63,216 bases of DNA from the IMG/VR virus record IMGVR_UViG_3300046517_001388, positions 1 to 63,216 of that record. The stretch is one strand, 5' to 3'. Of the stretch, positions 24,522 through 34,534 are shown one piece after another. The position numbers and the translations under genes were made by a program. The stretch comes from a virus. Within the stretch, counting starts at the first letter, position 1, and each line of letters begins with the position of its first letter. The notes under the pieces were generated by a model. The model was not told the DNA's origin and did not search any database. It saw nothing but the letters and a program-made list of their open reading frames with translations.

Positions 24522-27500
24522 ATGCTGGCCCCACGGGCACGGCTCTCATCACCGAAGGGATGGGCCGATTCAAACTGGGCAGGGTAGACACCCTTATCAC
24601 TCCAGTTCTTCACTCGGACTTCGGTGTCCTTCACAAACAGGCGCAGGCCGTTCGCTGCCGTCACCGAGTAGGACCGCCACTTAGCCTTCTGCGGCTGGAG
24701 CATCAGGTGGGCCCTGGTGAAGACGCCGTTACTCACCGGCAGGGGATAGGTGATGGTGCTGTATTCGGTGGTGATCGAAAAGAGCGGCTGGGAGTCGGTG
24801 CCGATGTACGCAACGTAGGCATCGAACATGTAATGGAAACCGGGAAGGTCATGGTCGGTCTCCTGGGTAGTCCACACCGGCACCAGTTCGGGCACCGGCT
24901 CCCAGATCCACTTGAACTCTTCCGGCCAATCGCGCACGGGACCGTTGGGAGTGATCTGGAATTGGTGGCAGATAAATGGAACCGGGAAGGAGAAGGGCAG
25001 GCTGGTCTTGGTGCCAGCGATGGTCGAGAAGGGCCCGATGGGATGGACCTCGCCGGTATCGAGGATCATGGCGTAGGTGATCGAACGAGAGAGCCCGCCG
25101 GTATCCAGACTGACGATCACGCCTTGCATGAACTTGGCACTGGGAGTTCCGGCATTCAACCATTCCGAGCGGCCCGCCGAGTATTCCGGCCAGGGCTCAA
25201 AGTCCCACTTCACTTCCTTCCACCAGACGCGGGCCGGGGACACGGCCTGGATCTGGAACTCATGGGCGATGATCGGCGCGGCGGGCGTCATGGGGAAGAC
25301 GTTCTTGCTGAGTGGGGCGGTGACTACGGCGGGGAACACCTCGATACTGGTGGCACCGGCATTGCCGATCTGGGTGTCGTAGAGCAGGCGCAGCACCACA
25401 GGGTTACCGTTGGTCTCGATGGGAAGCTCAAAGCCGCGCAGGTATTTGGCTCCCCTGGTGCCCGCATCATCGACGGGCCCGTATTCCGCGATCAGTTCGG
25501 GCCACTCTTCGGCATCCCAGACGATCTCATCCCACCAGAGGCGCACTGCCTTGTTGGGGAAGAGTTGGACTTCATGAGCCAGGAGCGGCGGGTTGAAGGC
25601 AAAGGATGCGGTGGTCTTCTTACTCGCGGAGGGAGGAGTGACGGTGGTCGAGGGGATGTAGTTGGGGTTGCCGTCGCTGATGATGTTCATCGAGGTGGCA
25701 ACCGGCGCACCGGCAATCGGGATGGTGAAGCCGCGAATGTACTTGGCATGAGTCGAGCCCATGCTCATGAAGGGGCTGTACTCGATGGTCTGATCTGGCC
25801 ACTTCTCCCAGACCCAACGAATCTGGAAGACTTCCCAACCGGCGGTGGATGCATCGGTAGAGTCAATGGCGATCTGCATCTCGTAAGCCACCACCGGCAG
25901 GACGGCGAAGGGGACTTCTAGCTGGCCATCGTTGTTGACCGTGAAGATCTGAGTCGAGTCGGCAGTGTTGGTCTGCGCCACGCCATCGACCAGGACTTTG
26001 ATCTGGCGAGGTTGAGCGAAGGTGTTGGCCTCGATGCAGAAGCCGCGCAGATACTTGGCCCCGTTATAGCCGTCATCGGTTTTATCCAGGGCGCGAAGGC
26101 CGGTGATCTCAGGCTTGTCCACCCAACTGAGGGCCCACTGGTAGAGAGCGCAGGGAGTGGAAGGGGTGTCTTCGGTCCAGGTGATGTCCAGGCCGAAGCT
26201 CTTCGACAAGATGCCCAGGCCGGTAGGGGTGGGTTCCCCGATGAACCTGGACCGGCCCTGCTGCGGCAACGTGTAGGTCAGGCCAGCGGTAGCACCGTAG
26301 TTTGTCCAGAACTTGCTCTTGAAGACAGTGGAGCCGGGGGTGGCGCAATCGAGCCAGTAGTCGCCATAGAGCTTCTCGATGCGGCCATCATCAGAAATGT
26401 CCTGGCGGGTGACCACACGGCATGCGATGTTAGCCCCGAAGTCACTGGTGCCGGTGTAATCGCAAACCACACCACCGACTCCCACCTTGAGATTGTTGGC
26501 GGCGATCTCGATGCCCCGGCTGACCGGATTGGTGCCCGCGCTAAAGCGGTCAAAGCTGACCCAGGCGGCTGCGTTTTTCGAGTCGTACACCAGGGTCGAG
26601 TAGAGTCCACCGCCCACTGGATAGTCGTAATAGAGCATGCCCTGGAACCAGCAAAGCCGGTGGTACTTGAGCACGCTGGTCTGGCAGTTGGGAGCACCGA
26701 TGGTTTCGGCACTGAGCATCGGGTAGATGGTGGCCGGATCGACGCCGGTCTGGTTGTCATGGGGAAAGATGGGGAACAGGTCCCGGTCACTGAGGCAGCG
26801 CACGCCCTGAGAGTTGCTGTAATCGTAGATGCCGTCCTTACCTACCCAAGAGACCGACTGATCGCTGATGCCGTTGCTCTGCACGGTGAGAGAGTATTCG
26901 GCCAGGATGCCCTTGCCGCCGGGAAGCTCCTGCACCGTGAACTGGCCGGGGACGTTGCCCGCGTAGACTCTGAACATTCTCTCGGTAGACCAGACGAAAC
27001 AGGTGCCGTCATAGATGCAGCCGCTTCTCAACGGTTCGCTGGGCGAGGTGACCACCAGCGAGTTGACCAGATCGGCGCTGTCGGGATCGTTGCCGTTCGT
27101 CCAATAGAGCGTGCCCATTGAGTTGGGATCGCCGCAACCGAAGATGTAGGCACCGGCCTCGCCCAGGCCCCACGGTCCCCAGATATGGGGCAAGGGCGTG
27201 CCAGCCTTCAGAGTGCCGGTCTGAGTGGCCCAGGCGTAATTGCCCGCGCCGGGAGAGGAAGCACTCTCGGTCAATTCGAGGGTGGTAGAGGTGTGGACCT
27301 GATAGATGGTGAAGACGGCGTTGTTGATTGAAATGATCGACCCCGGCAACCAATCGAGATTGAAGGTATCGGGGCCGGTGGCACTGAGCCGCCAGTGGCC
27401 GTTGATGTCCTGGAACAGGGTGCCGAGGTGACCGGCAGAATTGTAGGCGGCATTGTCGGCGGTGACAAAGGGCCGGAAGAGCGGGTAACGGGTGACGCCG

Positions 27501-28411
27501 GTTGTAGCGTCGGTGATCTCGGGCGGGGTGATGCCGGTGATGATGGCCGAGTCGGGCGTGTTGTCGGTGAAGCCGCCAGCCGCAGGAGCGGTCCCCACCA
27601 GCCGCCAGTCGTTGACCGTGCCGCCATAGCGGTAGATGTCGATGACGATGTTCGGATCACCGGCACCTGAGATCGGGTCGATAGGGGCATTGGGCAGAAA
27701 GAGCAGGACCGCATTGTTGACGCAGGGTAGGGCGGGATGAGTGGGAACAGCGGCATTGGTGCGGGTTGCCGCAGAAGGATTGGAGCGGGCCCCGGTGAAC
27801 TTGTTGCGGTATGCGAACCGCCATTGGTAGTTGCCGTTGAGTACGCCTGCGCCGATGGTGCCGGGAGGAGTGATCGGTGTGGTCGGCGGGGTCATCCCCA
27901 TGGTCAGGGCCCGCGCCATTCCATTGGCGTTGTTGCCGGTGCCCACCTGATCGTCGCCAGGGTAGTAGCCAACGCTCAGATTCATTGCGGCGTCCCCGAT
28001 GTACTTCCAGGCGAAGGTTCCGCCCACGGGGCTCATATCGACCATGGTCAGCGGGTTGCCGGATAGGGTGGTGGTTGCGCCAGCGGGAGGAAGCTTGACC
28101 GGATTGGCCGCGCCCAGCAGGTTAGCCGAGGTGGGGCCCACGTAGAGTTTATTGTCTTCCCCAATCACATAGGCCAGGGCATCGTTGACCAACTGCGTGT
28201 TGAAGTTGTTGAGGCGGGCAATCGAGTGGGTCCAGGTACCGCCGATGGCCGCGAAGACGGTCAGGCCGGGGCGTGAGGTGATCGAGCCGTCCTCCACCAC
28301 CCGGATGTTGCGGCCAAAGGCGATCTGGTCTTCCTGGATGGATTCGATGTTGCGGTTGAGTTGAATCCCCCGGTGGACAAAGCGAACTGTCTTACGCTTG
28401 AAAGCTCCCAT
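24518..28411 (-). CDS. Large tail protein (T7 gp12/nozzle-like)
   Basis: A 1297-residue protein, the largest here. The N-terminus has the signature seen in podovirus tail nozzle proteins and relatives: a segment with FGRNIRVVEDGSITSRPGLTV. Aromatic beta-propeller-like repeats follow. The C-terminal half has at least five similar blocks ending in YLRGF and a W-x-x-x-x-W-P-x-x-x-x-E unit (such as VWEKWPDQTIEYSPFM), so it is internally repeated. It would form the tail tube end or a tail spike. It begins 1 bp after the signal-peptide fibre gene. Confidence 0.65.
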   Translation of the reverse strand: MGAFKRKTVRFVHRGIQLNRNIESIQEDQIAFGRNIRVVEDGSITSRPGLTVFAAIGGTWTHSIARLNNFNTQLVNDALAYVIGEDNKLYVGPTSANLLGAANPVKLPPAGATTTLSGNPLTMVDMSPVGGTFAWKYIGDAAMNLSVGYYPGDDQVGTGNNANGMARALTMGMTPPTTPITPPGTIGAGVLNGNYQWRFAYRNKFTGARSNPSAATRTNAAVPTHPALPCVNNAVLLFLPNAPIDPISGAGDPNIVIDIYRYGGTVNDWRLVGTAPAAGGFTDNTPDSAIITGITPPEITDATTGVTRYPLFRPFVTADNAAYNSAGHLGTLFQDINGHWRLSATGPDTFNLDWLPGSIISINNAVFTIYQVHTSTTLELTESASSPGAGNYAWATQTGTLKAGTPLPHIWGPWGLGEAGAYIFGCGDPNSMGTLYWTNGNDPDSADLVNSLVVTSPSEPLRSGCIYDGTCFVWSTERMFRVYAGNVPGQFTVQELPGGKGILAEYSLTVQSNGISDQSVSWVGKDGIYDYSNSQGVRCLSDRDLFPIFPHDNQTGVDPATIYPMLSAETIGAPNCQTSVLKYHRLCWFQGMLYYDYPVGGGLYSTLVYDSKNAAAWVSFDRFSAGTNPVSRGIEIAANNLKVGVGGVVCDYTGTSDFGANIACRVVTRQDISDDGRIEKLYGDYWLDCATPGSTVFKSKFWTNYGATAGLTYTLPQQGRSRFIGEPTPTGLGILSKSFGLDITWTEDTPSTPCALYQWALSWVDKPEITGLRALDKTDDGYNGAKYLRGFCIEANTFAQPRQIKVLVDGVAQTNTADSTQIFTVNNDGQLEVPFAVLPVVAYEMQIAIDSTDASTAGWEVFQIRWVWEKWPDQTIEYSPFMSMGSTHAKYIRGFTIPIAGAPVATSMNIISDGNPNYIPSTTVTPPSASKKTTASFAFNPPLLAHEVQLFPNKAVRLWWDEIVWDAEEWPELIAEYGPVDDAGTRGAKYLRGFELPIETNGNPVVLRLLYDTQIGNAGATSIEVFPAVVTAPLSKNVFPMTPAAPIIAHEFQIQAVSPARVWWKEVKWDFEPWPEYSAGRSEWLNAGTPSAKFMQGVIVSLDTGGLSRSITYAMILDTGEVHPIGPFSTIAGTKTSLPFSFPVPFICHQFQITPNGPVRDWPEEFKWIWEPVPELVPVWTTQETDHDLPGFHYMFDAYVAYIGTDSQPLFSITTEYSTITYPLPVSNGVFTRAHLMLQPQKAKWRSYSVTAANGLRLFVKDTEVRVKNWSDKGVYPAQFESAHPFGDESRARGASI

Positions 28412-28412
28412 G

Positions 28413-30704
28413 TCAGTTGCCTACGCAGATGAATGAGACTTGATCGGTGCCGGTGCCGGTGATGACAAAGGTGGAAGCGGAAGTGATCACTACCCTGGTC
28501 GGAGCAGCCGTAGTGTTGTCGGTTGCCGTGCAGGAGTAATTACTCGCATTGCTGAATGCGGAAGGGCCCACCAAGGTGACGTTGCAGGTTGAGCCAATGT
28601 TGCAGGTCCCAATGGTGGTGTGGGCGTTTTGAAAGACGGTCCCTGGATAGGAGATCCATTCGGGAGAAGCGGTGAACCAGATCTTGGTGCCGTCATACCA
28701 ATACTGGTAGGGCATCCCGGCGCGAGTGGTGATGGAGTTGCCGATGGTCGCGCCTGCCACAAAGGTCTGCTGCGAACTGGTGATCAGGCTTCCCGATACA
28801 TAGGGGGTGAGACCGCTGACTGCGGTGATGCCGCCGCCCACCGTGCCGCCGTTGATTACGCTTTGCTGGGCTATCGGGTAGTTGGTCTTGGGGATGGTGA
28901 TGGTTGCTCCCGCTGTCACTGCCGTGTTGGCATAGGACACCGGGAAGGACGCTTGGAACAGGGTGGCCGCATCCAGAGTGGCCTTAGAGATGGAATACAA
29001 ATTAGTGAAGGTCCCGGCGGGTGCAATGTCCATGTTCTCGACTCTCAGCTTGCCCCCGAGGGTGGTCACGAAGGAAACCAGATTGGTGACTACCATGCCC
29101 ACGTCGGCCTGGACCTGACCGTCTCTCAACGTGATCTGGTAGAAGCCCGTGCCGTTAATATCGAACATGCTGTTGAGCACGGTTCCATGCACACTCAAGA
29201 TGCCGCCGCTCATCTTCACGATTGCGCCTGCGCCGGTAACACTCAAGATGGGGGAGTTCGTATCGTTGGGCTCGTAGTGGGTTCCGTAGCTCTCCCAGTA
29301 GATGTCGTTGCCGGTGATGGCACCAGAGACTTGGCCACCGAAGAACTGGAGCGGGTTACTGTCGAAGCCCGTATCGTCCATCTGCACTGCTGCGCCGGTA
29401 TTGACGGTCAACAGGGTGCCGTAGAATTCCAAGGGCTGGTGCTCACCGCCACCTGTCGAGGGGATTAACAGGGCGCGATTCAGGCCAGCAAACGCACAGT
29501 TGTTATAGATAACGAAATTGCCTCTGTTATGGGTCAGGGCATTGTTGAAGTACAGAACCGAGACTTCCTCGAATCGGGTGTAGCTTCCGGTCCAGGCCGC
29601 ATTCAGTCCAGCCGCACCACCGCCCACCCAAAGACCCGATCCAGAACTGGGGCCCATCAGAGTGTATTTGGAATGGATGCCCAGGCCCTGGAAAGTCGCC
29701 GTCCCCAGGCCGTCCGCGATTACCATGCAGGGGTTCGCCGCCGCCACACAGGAGAGGATCGATCCCTGTGAAGTGTTGGCCGAGCCGGAACCCTTGCCCA
29801 GCAGGCTCACGGTGGTGGGAAGGACTATCGAGGCGTAGATGTTCATGGTCGCCACGGGAAGGTTGACGACGCCGACACCACCCACATATTTGACGGCTTC
29901 CACGATGCCTGCGCTGGCACTTTGAACTGTCCATGCGCCCACATGGTTGTTCACGGCAGAGAAGCTGATTGTCCCGGCAGGCGCACCCGAGGTACAGGTA
30001 CCGCCGATGATCAGCACGGCTTCTGCGGTCCCGGTCCCTCCAGAGATGTAGAGGTAATGGTTGAGATCGCCACCGGCTACACCCAAGGGACAGGGCGTGA
30101 GAGCAACCGTGTTGATCCCGCTGGTCAAGCTACCTCCCGGCGTCTGTGGGGCGAACATGAAGTCGTTAGAGGTGACGGTGGGGTTGGTGGCGAACTGGAG
30201 CGTGTTGTTGTTGCCAGCGTTGGGGGCGGAACGCAGAAGCTGGAGTTGGGCGGTGGCCAGGGGCAGGTAGTCGGTCTGGATCGGCAGGACCGCCCCGGTG
30301 CGCCCATTGAAGCTGGTGACCGCTGTTACCGGGGTGATCGAGGAGGGATCGGCCAGGAGCACGTCGCCCAGAGTGACCGGCGCAGGCAGACCGCCGCTCG
30401 ACATGGTCACGTCATAGCGCCCATTGGCCGCATAGAAATAGAAACTGCCGGTGGTCGATGAGGTGAAGGGATTGGCCAGAGGGGTGTTGCTGTTGTCGGA
30501 GTAGATGGTGGCTACGGTCAGAGTGCCAGCGAGGTAAACGGTCACGCGGCACTGCGGATAACTGCCCATCACTTTTGGGGTGCCACTGACGCCGCTGGTG
30601 ACGACGTTCTTGCCGCCTTGCATGCAGTTGTTCTGGTAACGCTGATTGGCGAATGCAATGGGGCCCAACAACAGGGCGAGGATGATGACAAGGTTATGCC
30701 GCAT
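28413..30704 (-). CDS. Tail fibre/spike with N-terminal signal peptide
   Basis: A 763-residue protein. The first 20 residues are a textbook Sec signal: basic MRHN, hydrophobic LVIILALLLG, then PIAFA. A phage fibre motif FNGRTGAV follows (about residue 131), and the rest is beta-strand repeat with Gly/Asn turns, consistent with a parallel beta-helix (spike or depolymerase-like). The near neighbours are tail proteins and it overlaps the upstream gene, so it is part of the tail operon. A signal peptide on a particle protein is unexpected. Confidence 0.65.
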   Translation of the reverse strand: MRHNLVIILALLLGPIAFANQRYQNNCMQGGKNVVTSGVSGTPKVMGSYPQCRVTVYLAGTLTVATIYSDNSNTPLANPFTSSTTGSFYFYAANGRYDVTMSSGGLPAPVTLGDVLLADPSSITPVTAVTSFNGRTGAVLPIQTDYLPLATAQLQLLRSAPNAGNNNTLQFATNPTVTSNDFMFAPQTPGGSLTSGINTVALTPCPLGVAGGDLNHYLYISGGTGTAEAVLIIGGTCTSGAPAGTISFSAVNNHVGAWTVQSASAGIVEAVKYVGGVGVVNLPVATMNIYASIVLPTTVSLLGKGSGSANTSQGSILSCVAAANPCMVIADGLGTATFQGLGIHSKYTLMGPSSGSGLWVGGGAAGLNAAWTGSYTRFEEVSVLYFNNALTHNRGNFVIYNNCAFAGLNRALLIPSTGGGEHQPLEFYGTLLTVNTGAAVQMDDTGFDSNPLQFFGGQVSGAITGNDIYWESYGTHYEPNDTNSPILSVTGAGAIVKMSGGILSVHGTVLNSMFDINGTGFYQITLRDGQVQADVGMVVTNLVSFVTTLGGKLRVENMDIAPAGTFTNLYSISKATLDAATLFQASFPVSYANTAVTAGATITIPKTNYPIAQQSVINGGTVGGGITAVSGLTPYVSGSLITSSQQTFVAGATIGNSITTRAGMPYQYWYDGTKIWFTASPEWISYPGTVFQNAHTTIGTCNIGSTCNVTLVGPSAFSNASNYSCTATDNTTAAPTRVVITSASTFVITGTGTDQVSFICVGN

Positions 30705-32142
30705 GGGATTCGGACTCCTGGGTTTTGGCCGGATTGAGTAGCTGGGTATAGTTGGGGGCTTCGTAGGCCATGAGCTTGGACCGCTGGGCCGCGCCCCTCA
30801 GGAAGTTGTCGTAAAGGGGAGCCGTCTGGACAAACTCGGTGCCGCCCAACTTGAGGCAGAGGATGTGTCGGCAGTAATCGAACAGGTAAGGGATCTCTTC
30901 CCGGCCCAGGTCGATGGGATCTGTGGGGTTCACCGGCAGAGGCGCGGTCTCGGAAACGTCGCAGGTGATCGAGTAGACCCCATCGGGCACCTTGTAGAGA
31001 CCGAGCAGATCGTAAGCCGTGCAGGCCGCTTGGGGAGTGCCGGTGCCGGTCTGCCAGAAGGGGCGTGAACTGTCCATTGCGGCCAGCGTGCCGAGCGGGA
31101 CCAGCTTGCCGTTGACCTGCACCCGGATGATCGACTGCTGGAGCTTGGTAACTTCTAGCGCCGAGACGTAACGGGCAGCGCAGTATTTGCTGCGGATCGG
31201 ATCGTAGCCGGGGGAGTTGGTCGAGAACATCTCGTACATCGCGCCGTATTTCACGGCACAGGCGAACTCATCGGGGATGGCCAGGGGATCGGTGCCGCCC
31301 ACTACCTGGGTCTTGGCATAGATCATCGAGAACTGGCCGGAAGCCAGAGGCGGCGGGATCAGTTGTAACTGCCAGGGCGTGGCCTGGGTCTGCGAGTAAG
31401 CGAAGGGTTTGCCGGGAGCAATGTTCCACACGGGGTTCGCGGCCTGGGAGGTGAATGCGTCAGTTCGCCGCAGTGGCGTTGTGATGCGGCTGGTTGCATC
31501 CATCCAGGCCATCCGCTGGATCAGGGCGATATCGCGGGAGAGTTCCACCAAGCCTTCGGGAGAGGGCGTAGTGAGGTCGAAGGTGGCGAAGGTGAGAGGG
31601 AGCCGGGAATCGATCTGGAAGATGTTGCGGCGGCGGGCCAGTGCGCTCAGATTCTGCTGGAGGGTGAACTGATCGGTTGCGCCGGTTCCACCACCAGCGA
31701 CTCCGGTAGCGGGTTCAAAGATGTGATACTGCACTTCCCGGTAGATCTGGTCGAAGGTGTAGTTGCGGCGGCGAAGCGTGGGCAGTTGGACGTTCAGATC
31801 GTAGAAGGGAGTTCTGATTACGGTGGAGAAGAGGCCACGGGCAATCCAGCGAGAGGTGAGAGAGCCCCAGTGCAGCAGGCCCTCGCAGACGATGCGGTTG
31901 AGTTCATCCTGGGCCCAGTAGACGTGGTTGGGATCGCTCATGGCCGAAGCTAGCTCCGAGGTGAAGCTGGCCAGCGTGTAGGCGTAGGAGAAGTCGGGGG
32001 GAGTGGGGATCGGGTACGGGATCGGCGGCGGATCGGGAGGTGTGATGTTGCTGATCGGGAAGGGATAGCCAATGGCGATCTGGGCGCGTTGAATCTCAGG
32101 GATCGAGCCGGATGGCGCATTGGGGAACCAGATTCGATTCAC
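30694..32142 (-). CDS. Structural protein, tail/connector region
   Basis: A 482-residue protein with a Pro-rich N-terminus (ITPPDPPPIPYPIPTPPDF) and a mixed helical/beta core with several Trp. It lies between the tail adaptor-like gene (33055) and the fibre. Function is inferred from position: a neck or tail component. Confidence 0.5.
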   Translation of the reverse strand: MNRIWFPNAPSGSIPEIQRAQIAIGYPFPISNITPPDPPPIPYPIPTPPDFSYAYTLASFTSELASAMSDPNHVYWAQDELNRIVCEGLLHWGSLTSRWIARGLFSTVIRTPFYDLNVQLPTLRRRNYTFDQIYREVQYHIFEPATGVAGGGTGATDQFTLQQNLSALARRRNIFQIDSRLPLTFATFDLTTPSPEGLVELSRDIALIQRMAWMDATSRITTPLRRTDAFTSQAANPVWNIAPGKPFAYSQTQATPWQLQLIPPPLASGQFSMIYAKTQVVGGTDPLAIPDEFACAVKYGAMYEMFSTNSPGYDPIRSKYCAARYVSALEVTKLQQSIIRVQVNGKLVPLGTLAAMDSSRPFWQTGTGTPQAACTAYDLLGLYKVPDGVYSITCDVSETAPLPVNPTDPIDLGREEIPYLFDYCRHILCLKLGGTEFVQTAPLYDNFLRGAAQRSKLMAYEAPNYTQLLNPAKTQESESHAA

Positions 32143-32144
32143 AG

Positions 32145-32780
32145 TTAGCCCATCTCGCCATGGGTGAAGGTGGTGCCGTCATCGCTTACCGCAGCAGTTC
32201 CGAGGGTGGTGACGGCATCTTCCTTGAATGCGGTTTCGACGGAAGCGGTGACCGTGCGCTTGTTGCGGAAGTATTGGAAGAGGAAGCCGAGCTTCTGCCG
32301 GATGGAGCCGGTGGTAGAGGGCACCGAGGCAAGCTCCGTACCGGCGGCATCGAAGGCCGTATTCACCTGGGTCAGGACAGTGGCGCTAGAGATATCGTTG
32401 AGCGCATCGAGCGTGGTCTTGGTGCCAGCGATGGAATAGCCAGTCTTGTCGGTGTTGCTCCCCACCGTGACTGAACCCGTCACCGAAGCCACGGTTGCAC
32501 CGGGGAGATCGACCACCACCTGATCCCTGACATCGGTAGGGTCGGCCAGGGTGCCGGTGACGTGCAGGCAGAGATCTCCGAGCGTGTTGGTATGGGTGGT
32601 GGTGAGGGCCAAGTTGTACCAGCCGGTCCCCAGGTCAGTGACTACCGGGGTGATCGTGGCGAATGCTCCACCGTCCTTGCTGACCGTGATGGTTAAGGTC
32701 AGGCCAGACTTGCCGGTGATGTGGTCCGAGGAGTCAATCATTAGCACTTCAAAGTTTCTGGCCGTTGATTGTTTAAGCAT
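32145..32780 (-). CDS. Tail/fibre-type structural protein
   Basis: A 211-residue beta-rich protein. It opens MLKQSTARNFEVLMIDSSDH and continues with GKSGLTLTITVSKDGGAF, an N-terminal pattern found in several tailed-phage structural proteins. The C-terminus is helical (RQKLGFLFQYFRNKR). No enzyme motif. Confidence 0.5.
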   Translation of the reverse strand: MLKQSTARNFEVLMIDSSDHITGKSGLTLTITVSKDGGAFATITPVVTDLGTGWYNLALTTTHTNTLGDLCLHVTGTLADPTDVRDQVVVDLPGATVASVTGSVTVGSNTDKTGYSIAGTKTTLDALNDISSATVLTQVNTAFDAAGTELASVPSTTGSIRQKLGFLFQYFRNKRTVTASVETAFKEDAVTTLGTAAVSDDGTTFTHGEMG

Positions 32781-32820
32781 TTCTCAATGTCCTCGAATGC
32801 ATTCGCCACGCTTCCGCTGG

Positions 32821-33042
32821 TTAGTACTTCTTGTTGGTGCCCGAGATCTTGATACCGGCGTTCCAGCAACCGTGCATGCCGGGGCCTTCGATCTCAGCGT
32901 TGCCGCTCTTATCGAGGTTCATCGTGCCCTTGAACTTTTCGACTTTGCCGTCGCCTTTGTTCTGGACGTTGGTCGGGTTCATCGAGGTCATGATGTCCTT
33001 GTTGTCATCGCCAGGAAGCATCGGTCCTTTAATATCAGCCAT
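32821..33042 (-). CDS. Small structural-region protein
   Basis: A 73-residue protein (MADIKGPMLPGDDNKDIMTS) between the tail adaptor and a fibre-like gene. The body is rich in Gly and Lys (GPGMHGCWNAGIKISGT). It may be a minor capsid or decoration protein. No motif seen. Confidence 0.45.
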   Translation of the reverse strand: MADIKGPMLPGDDNKDIMTSMNPTNVQNKGDGKVEKFKGTMNLDKSGNAEIEGPGMHGCWNAGIKISGTNKKY

Positions 33043-33054
33043 GGTGAATTCTCC

Positions 33055-34275
33055 TTACGGGTTGTAGATTGCGTGGGTTTGGAGCCAACTGCCATCGTGC
33101 CAGGGCCCCATGAAAGGCAGACCGGAGTAGGACAGATCCTTGATCGCGGTCTCGTCATCCTTCTTTTCGAGTTCGTAGATCATGCGTTCGGCGGTGACGC
33201 GATGGGCATTGCTGACACCCGGATCGCGGTAGGTGTTGGGACTGGCTTCGCTTCCCGGCCAGAGAGCCGCATTGGTCAGAGCCATCTCGAGCAACACGTC
33301 GCCCCGGCGCGAGAACGGCGGCGGAAGCTGGGGCTGGGCATCGCTCAGTTCGGGGATGCGCGAGATGTACTGGAACGGGTACACGGCATTGTCGGCGGGC
33401 CGGGGCCAGAGTTCATAGCGCGGGACACCGGCAACCGACTGGGCATTGCACTGGATGACAAATACATCCCCCAGTTCGTAGATGCCGTCTGGGAAGTAGA
33501 CCTGGACGCCGTTACTTAGATCGAAGGGGTCGGACTGCGAAACGATCCCCGTCCCCTGGACAGACCCGTCTTGACTCCACTTGTACTGGGCCGCGCCAAC
33601 AGCCCCGCCCGAGGTGATTTCGAGCGAGTAGAGGGAGTCGATTGGATAAGAATATCCGAGTGTCGTGGTCGAGACCGGGACAGAGCCTGATCCACGGACC
33701 CTGACGGTTTCGGAGATAATTCCGATTTGACTTTGACTGTAGTCATAGAAGGCACACGCATAGGCGATACCAAACTGGGCCCGTTGCGGATCGTGAGAGT
33801 TGAGTTCCGATTGCGAGGCCAGATGGTTCAGCCGGTAGTTGTTGGTCGGGTTGGTCACCACAATGAAGTACTGGAAGTCATTGGGCACCGAATAGTAGCT
33901 CTGGAAGATCTGATAGCCGTAATTAGAAAGAGCCGGTCCATTCCAGGCCCGATCCAGCACCAGGGACGTGGGTGAGACTACCTGGAGGATGGTGTAGGTC
34001 GGGTAGTTGACCGCAATGCGCCACTGCCTGCCGATCATGCTGCCATCGAATGCAGTGCCGATGCCGGTCACGATAGGGCTACCGGAGGTGGTTGAGACCG
34101 TGCCCCCGGTAACGATTACGGGAATGTAAAACGAGTTGGTCCTGGTCAGCCAACTCCACTCGCGCCGTTCGCAAAGTTGGTTGAACGCATCGCGAATGAG
34201 ATCCTGGGCCAGATCGGGTCCGAGCGCAGGTACGCGCAGTAAGATCCGGTTCCAGAGTGTGGTGAAAGTGTCCAC
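33055..34275 (-). CDS. Tail tube/adaptor protein (gp11-like)
   Basis: A 406-residue protein. The N-terminus (WNRILLRVPALGPDLAQDLI, then AFNQLCERREWSWLT) is the conserved head of podovirus tail-tube A or head-tail adaptor proteins. Beta-strand regions follow. It sits between the capsid-side genes and the tail genes, as expected for an adaptor linking portal and tail. Confidence 0.6.
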   Translation of the reverse strand: MDTFTTLWNRILLRVPALGPDLAQDLIRDAFNQLCERREWSWLTRTNSFYIPVIVTGGTVSTTSGSPIVTGIGTAFDGSMIGRQWRIAVNYPTYTILQVVSPTSLVLDRAWNGPALSNYGYQIFQSYYSVPNDFQYFIVVTNPTNNYRLNHLASQSELNSHDPQRAQFGIAYACAFYDYSQSQIGIISETVRVRGSGSVPVSTTTLGYSYPIDSLYSLEITSGGAVGAAQYKWSQDGSVQGTGIVSQSDPFDLSNGVQVYFPDGIYELGDVFVIQCNAQSVAGVPRYELWPRPADNAVYPFQYISRIPELSDAQPQLPPPFSRRGDVLLEMALTNAALWPGSEASPNTYRDPGVSNAHRVTAERMIYELEKKDDETAIKDLSYSGLPFMGPWHDGSWLQTHAIYNP

Positions 34276-34278
34276 AAG

Positions 34279-34524
34279 CTAGTTGCCCGTCACCCGGATA
34301 TCGGTGTTGTTCATGGTGCCGGTCAGAGTGATCACGCTGGTGCCGGGGACAGTGCCTGCGGCCACCGTGTAAGCCGTGATGACGCCCCCGCCCGAATCCA
34401 CGATGTTGACCTTGTTGAAGCCCACCGGGAGAGTCGAGCCGGATGCGCCGGTCACGTTGTAGTAGTACTCGCGCAGGAAGCCGTTCACGTTGCGCTTTAC
34501 GCTGTTGATAGTCACGTCAGCCAT
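34279..34524 (-). CDS. Small beta-rich structural protein
   Basis: An 81-residue protein. The start at 34524 follows AAGGAGA on the minus strand. It reads as two beta-strand blocks (VKRNVNGFLREYYYNVTGAS, then VITAYTVAAGTVPGTSVITL) and could be a small capsid cement or tail accessory. It is next to the decoration-like gene. Confidence 0.5.
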   Translation of the reverse strand: MADVTINSVKRNVNGFLREYYYNVTGASGSTLPVGFNKVNIVDSGGGVITAYTVAAGTVPGTSVITLTGTMNNTDIRVTGN

Positions 34525-34534
34525 AGCGTCTCCT

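Noticed and set aside
26599-26609. GTAGAGTCCAC, one base from the palindrome
   Set aside because: It breaks the symmetry, lies in the middle of the tail gene and has no shared flanks; likely chance.
26959-26971. GCGTAGACTCTGA near-match with GCCC flank
   Set aside because: Only one half-site is intact; kept out of the site list.
24560-27121. Long plus-strand frames (450 and 370 codons) over the large tail gene
   Set aside because: They are shadows of the 1297-residue minus-strand gene, with no ribosome site or family-like sequence.
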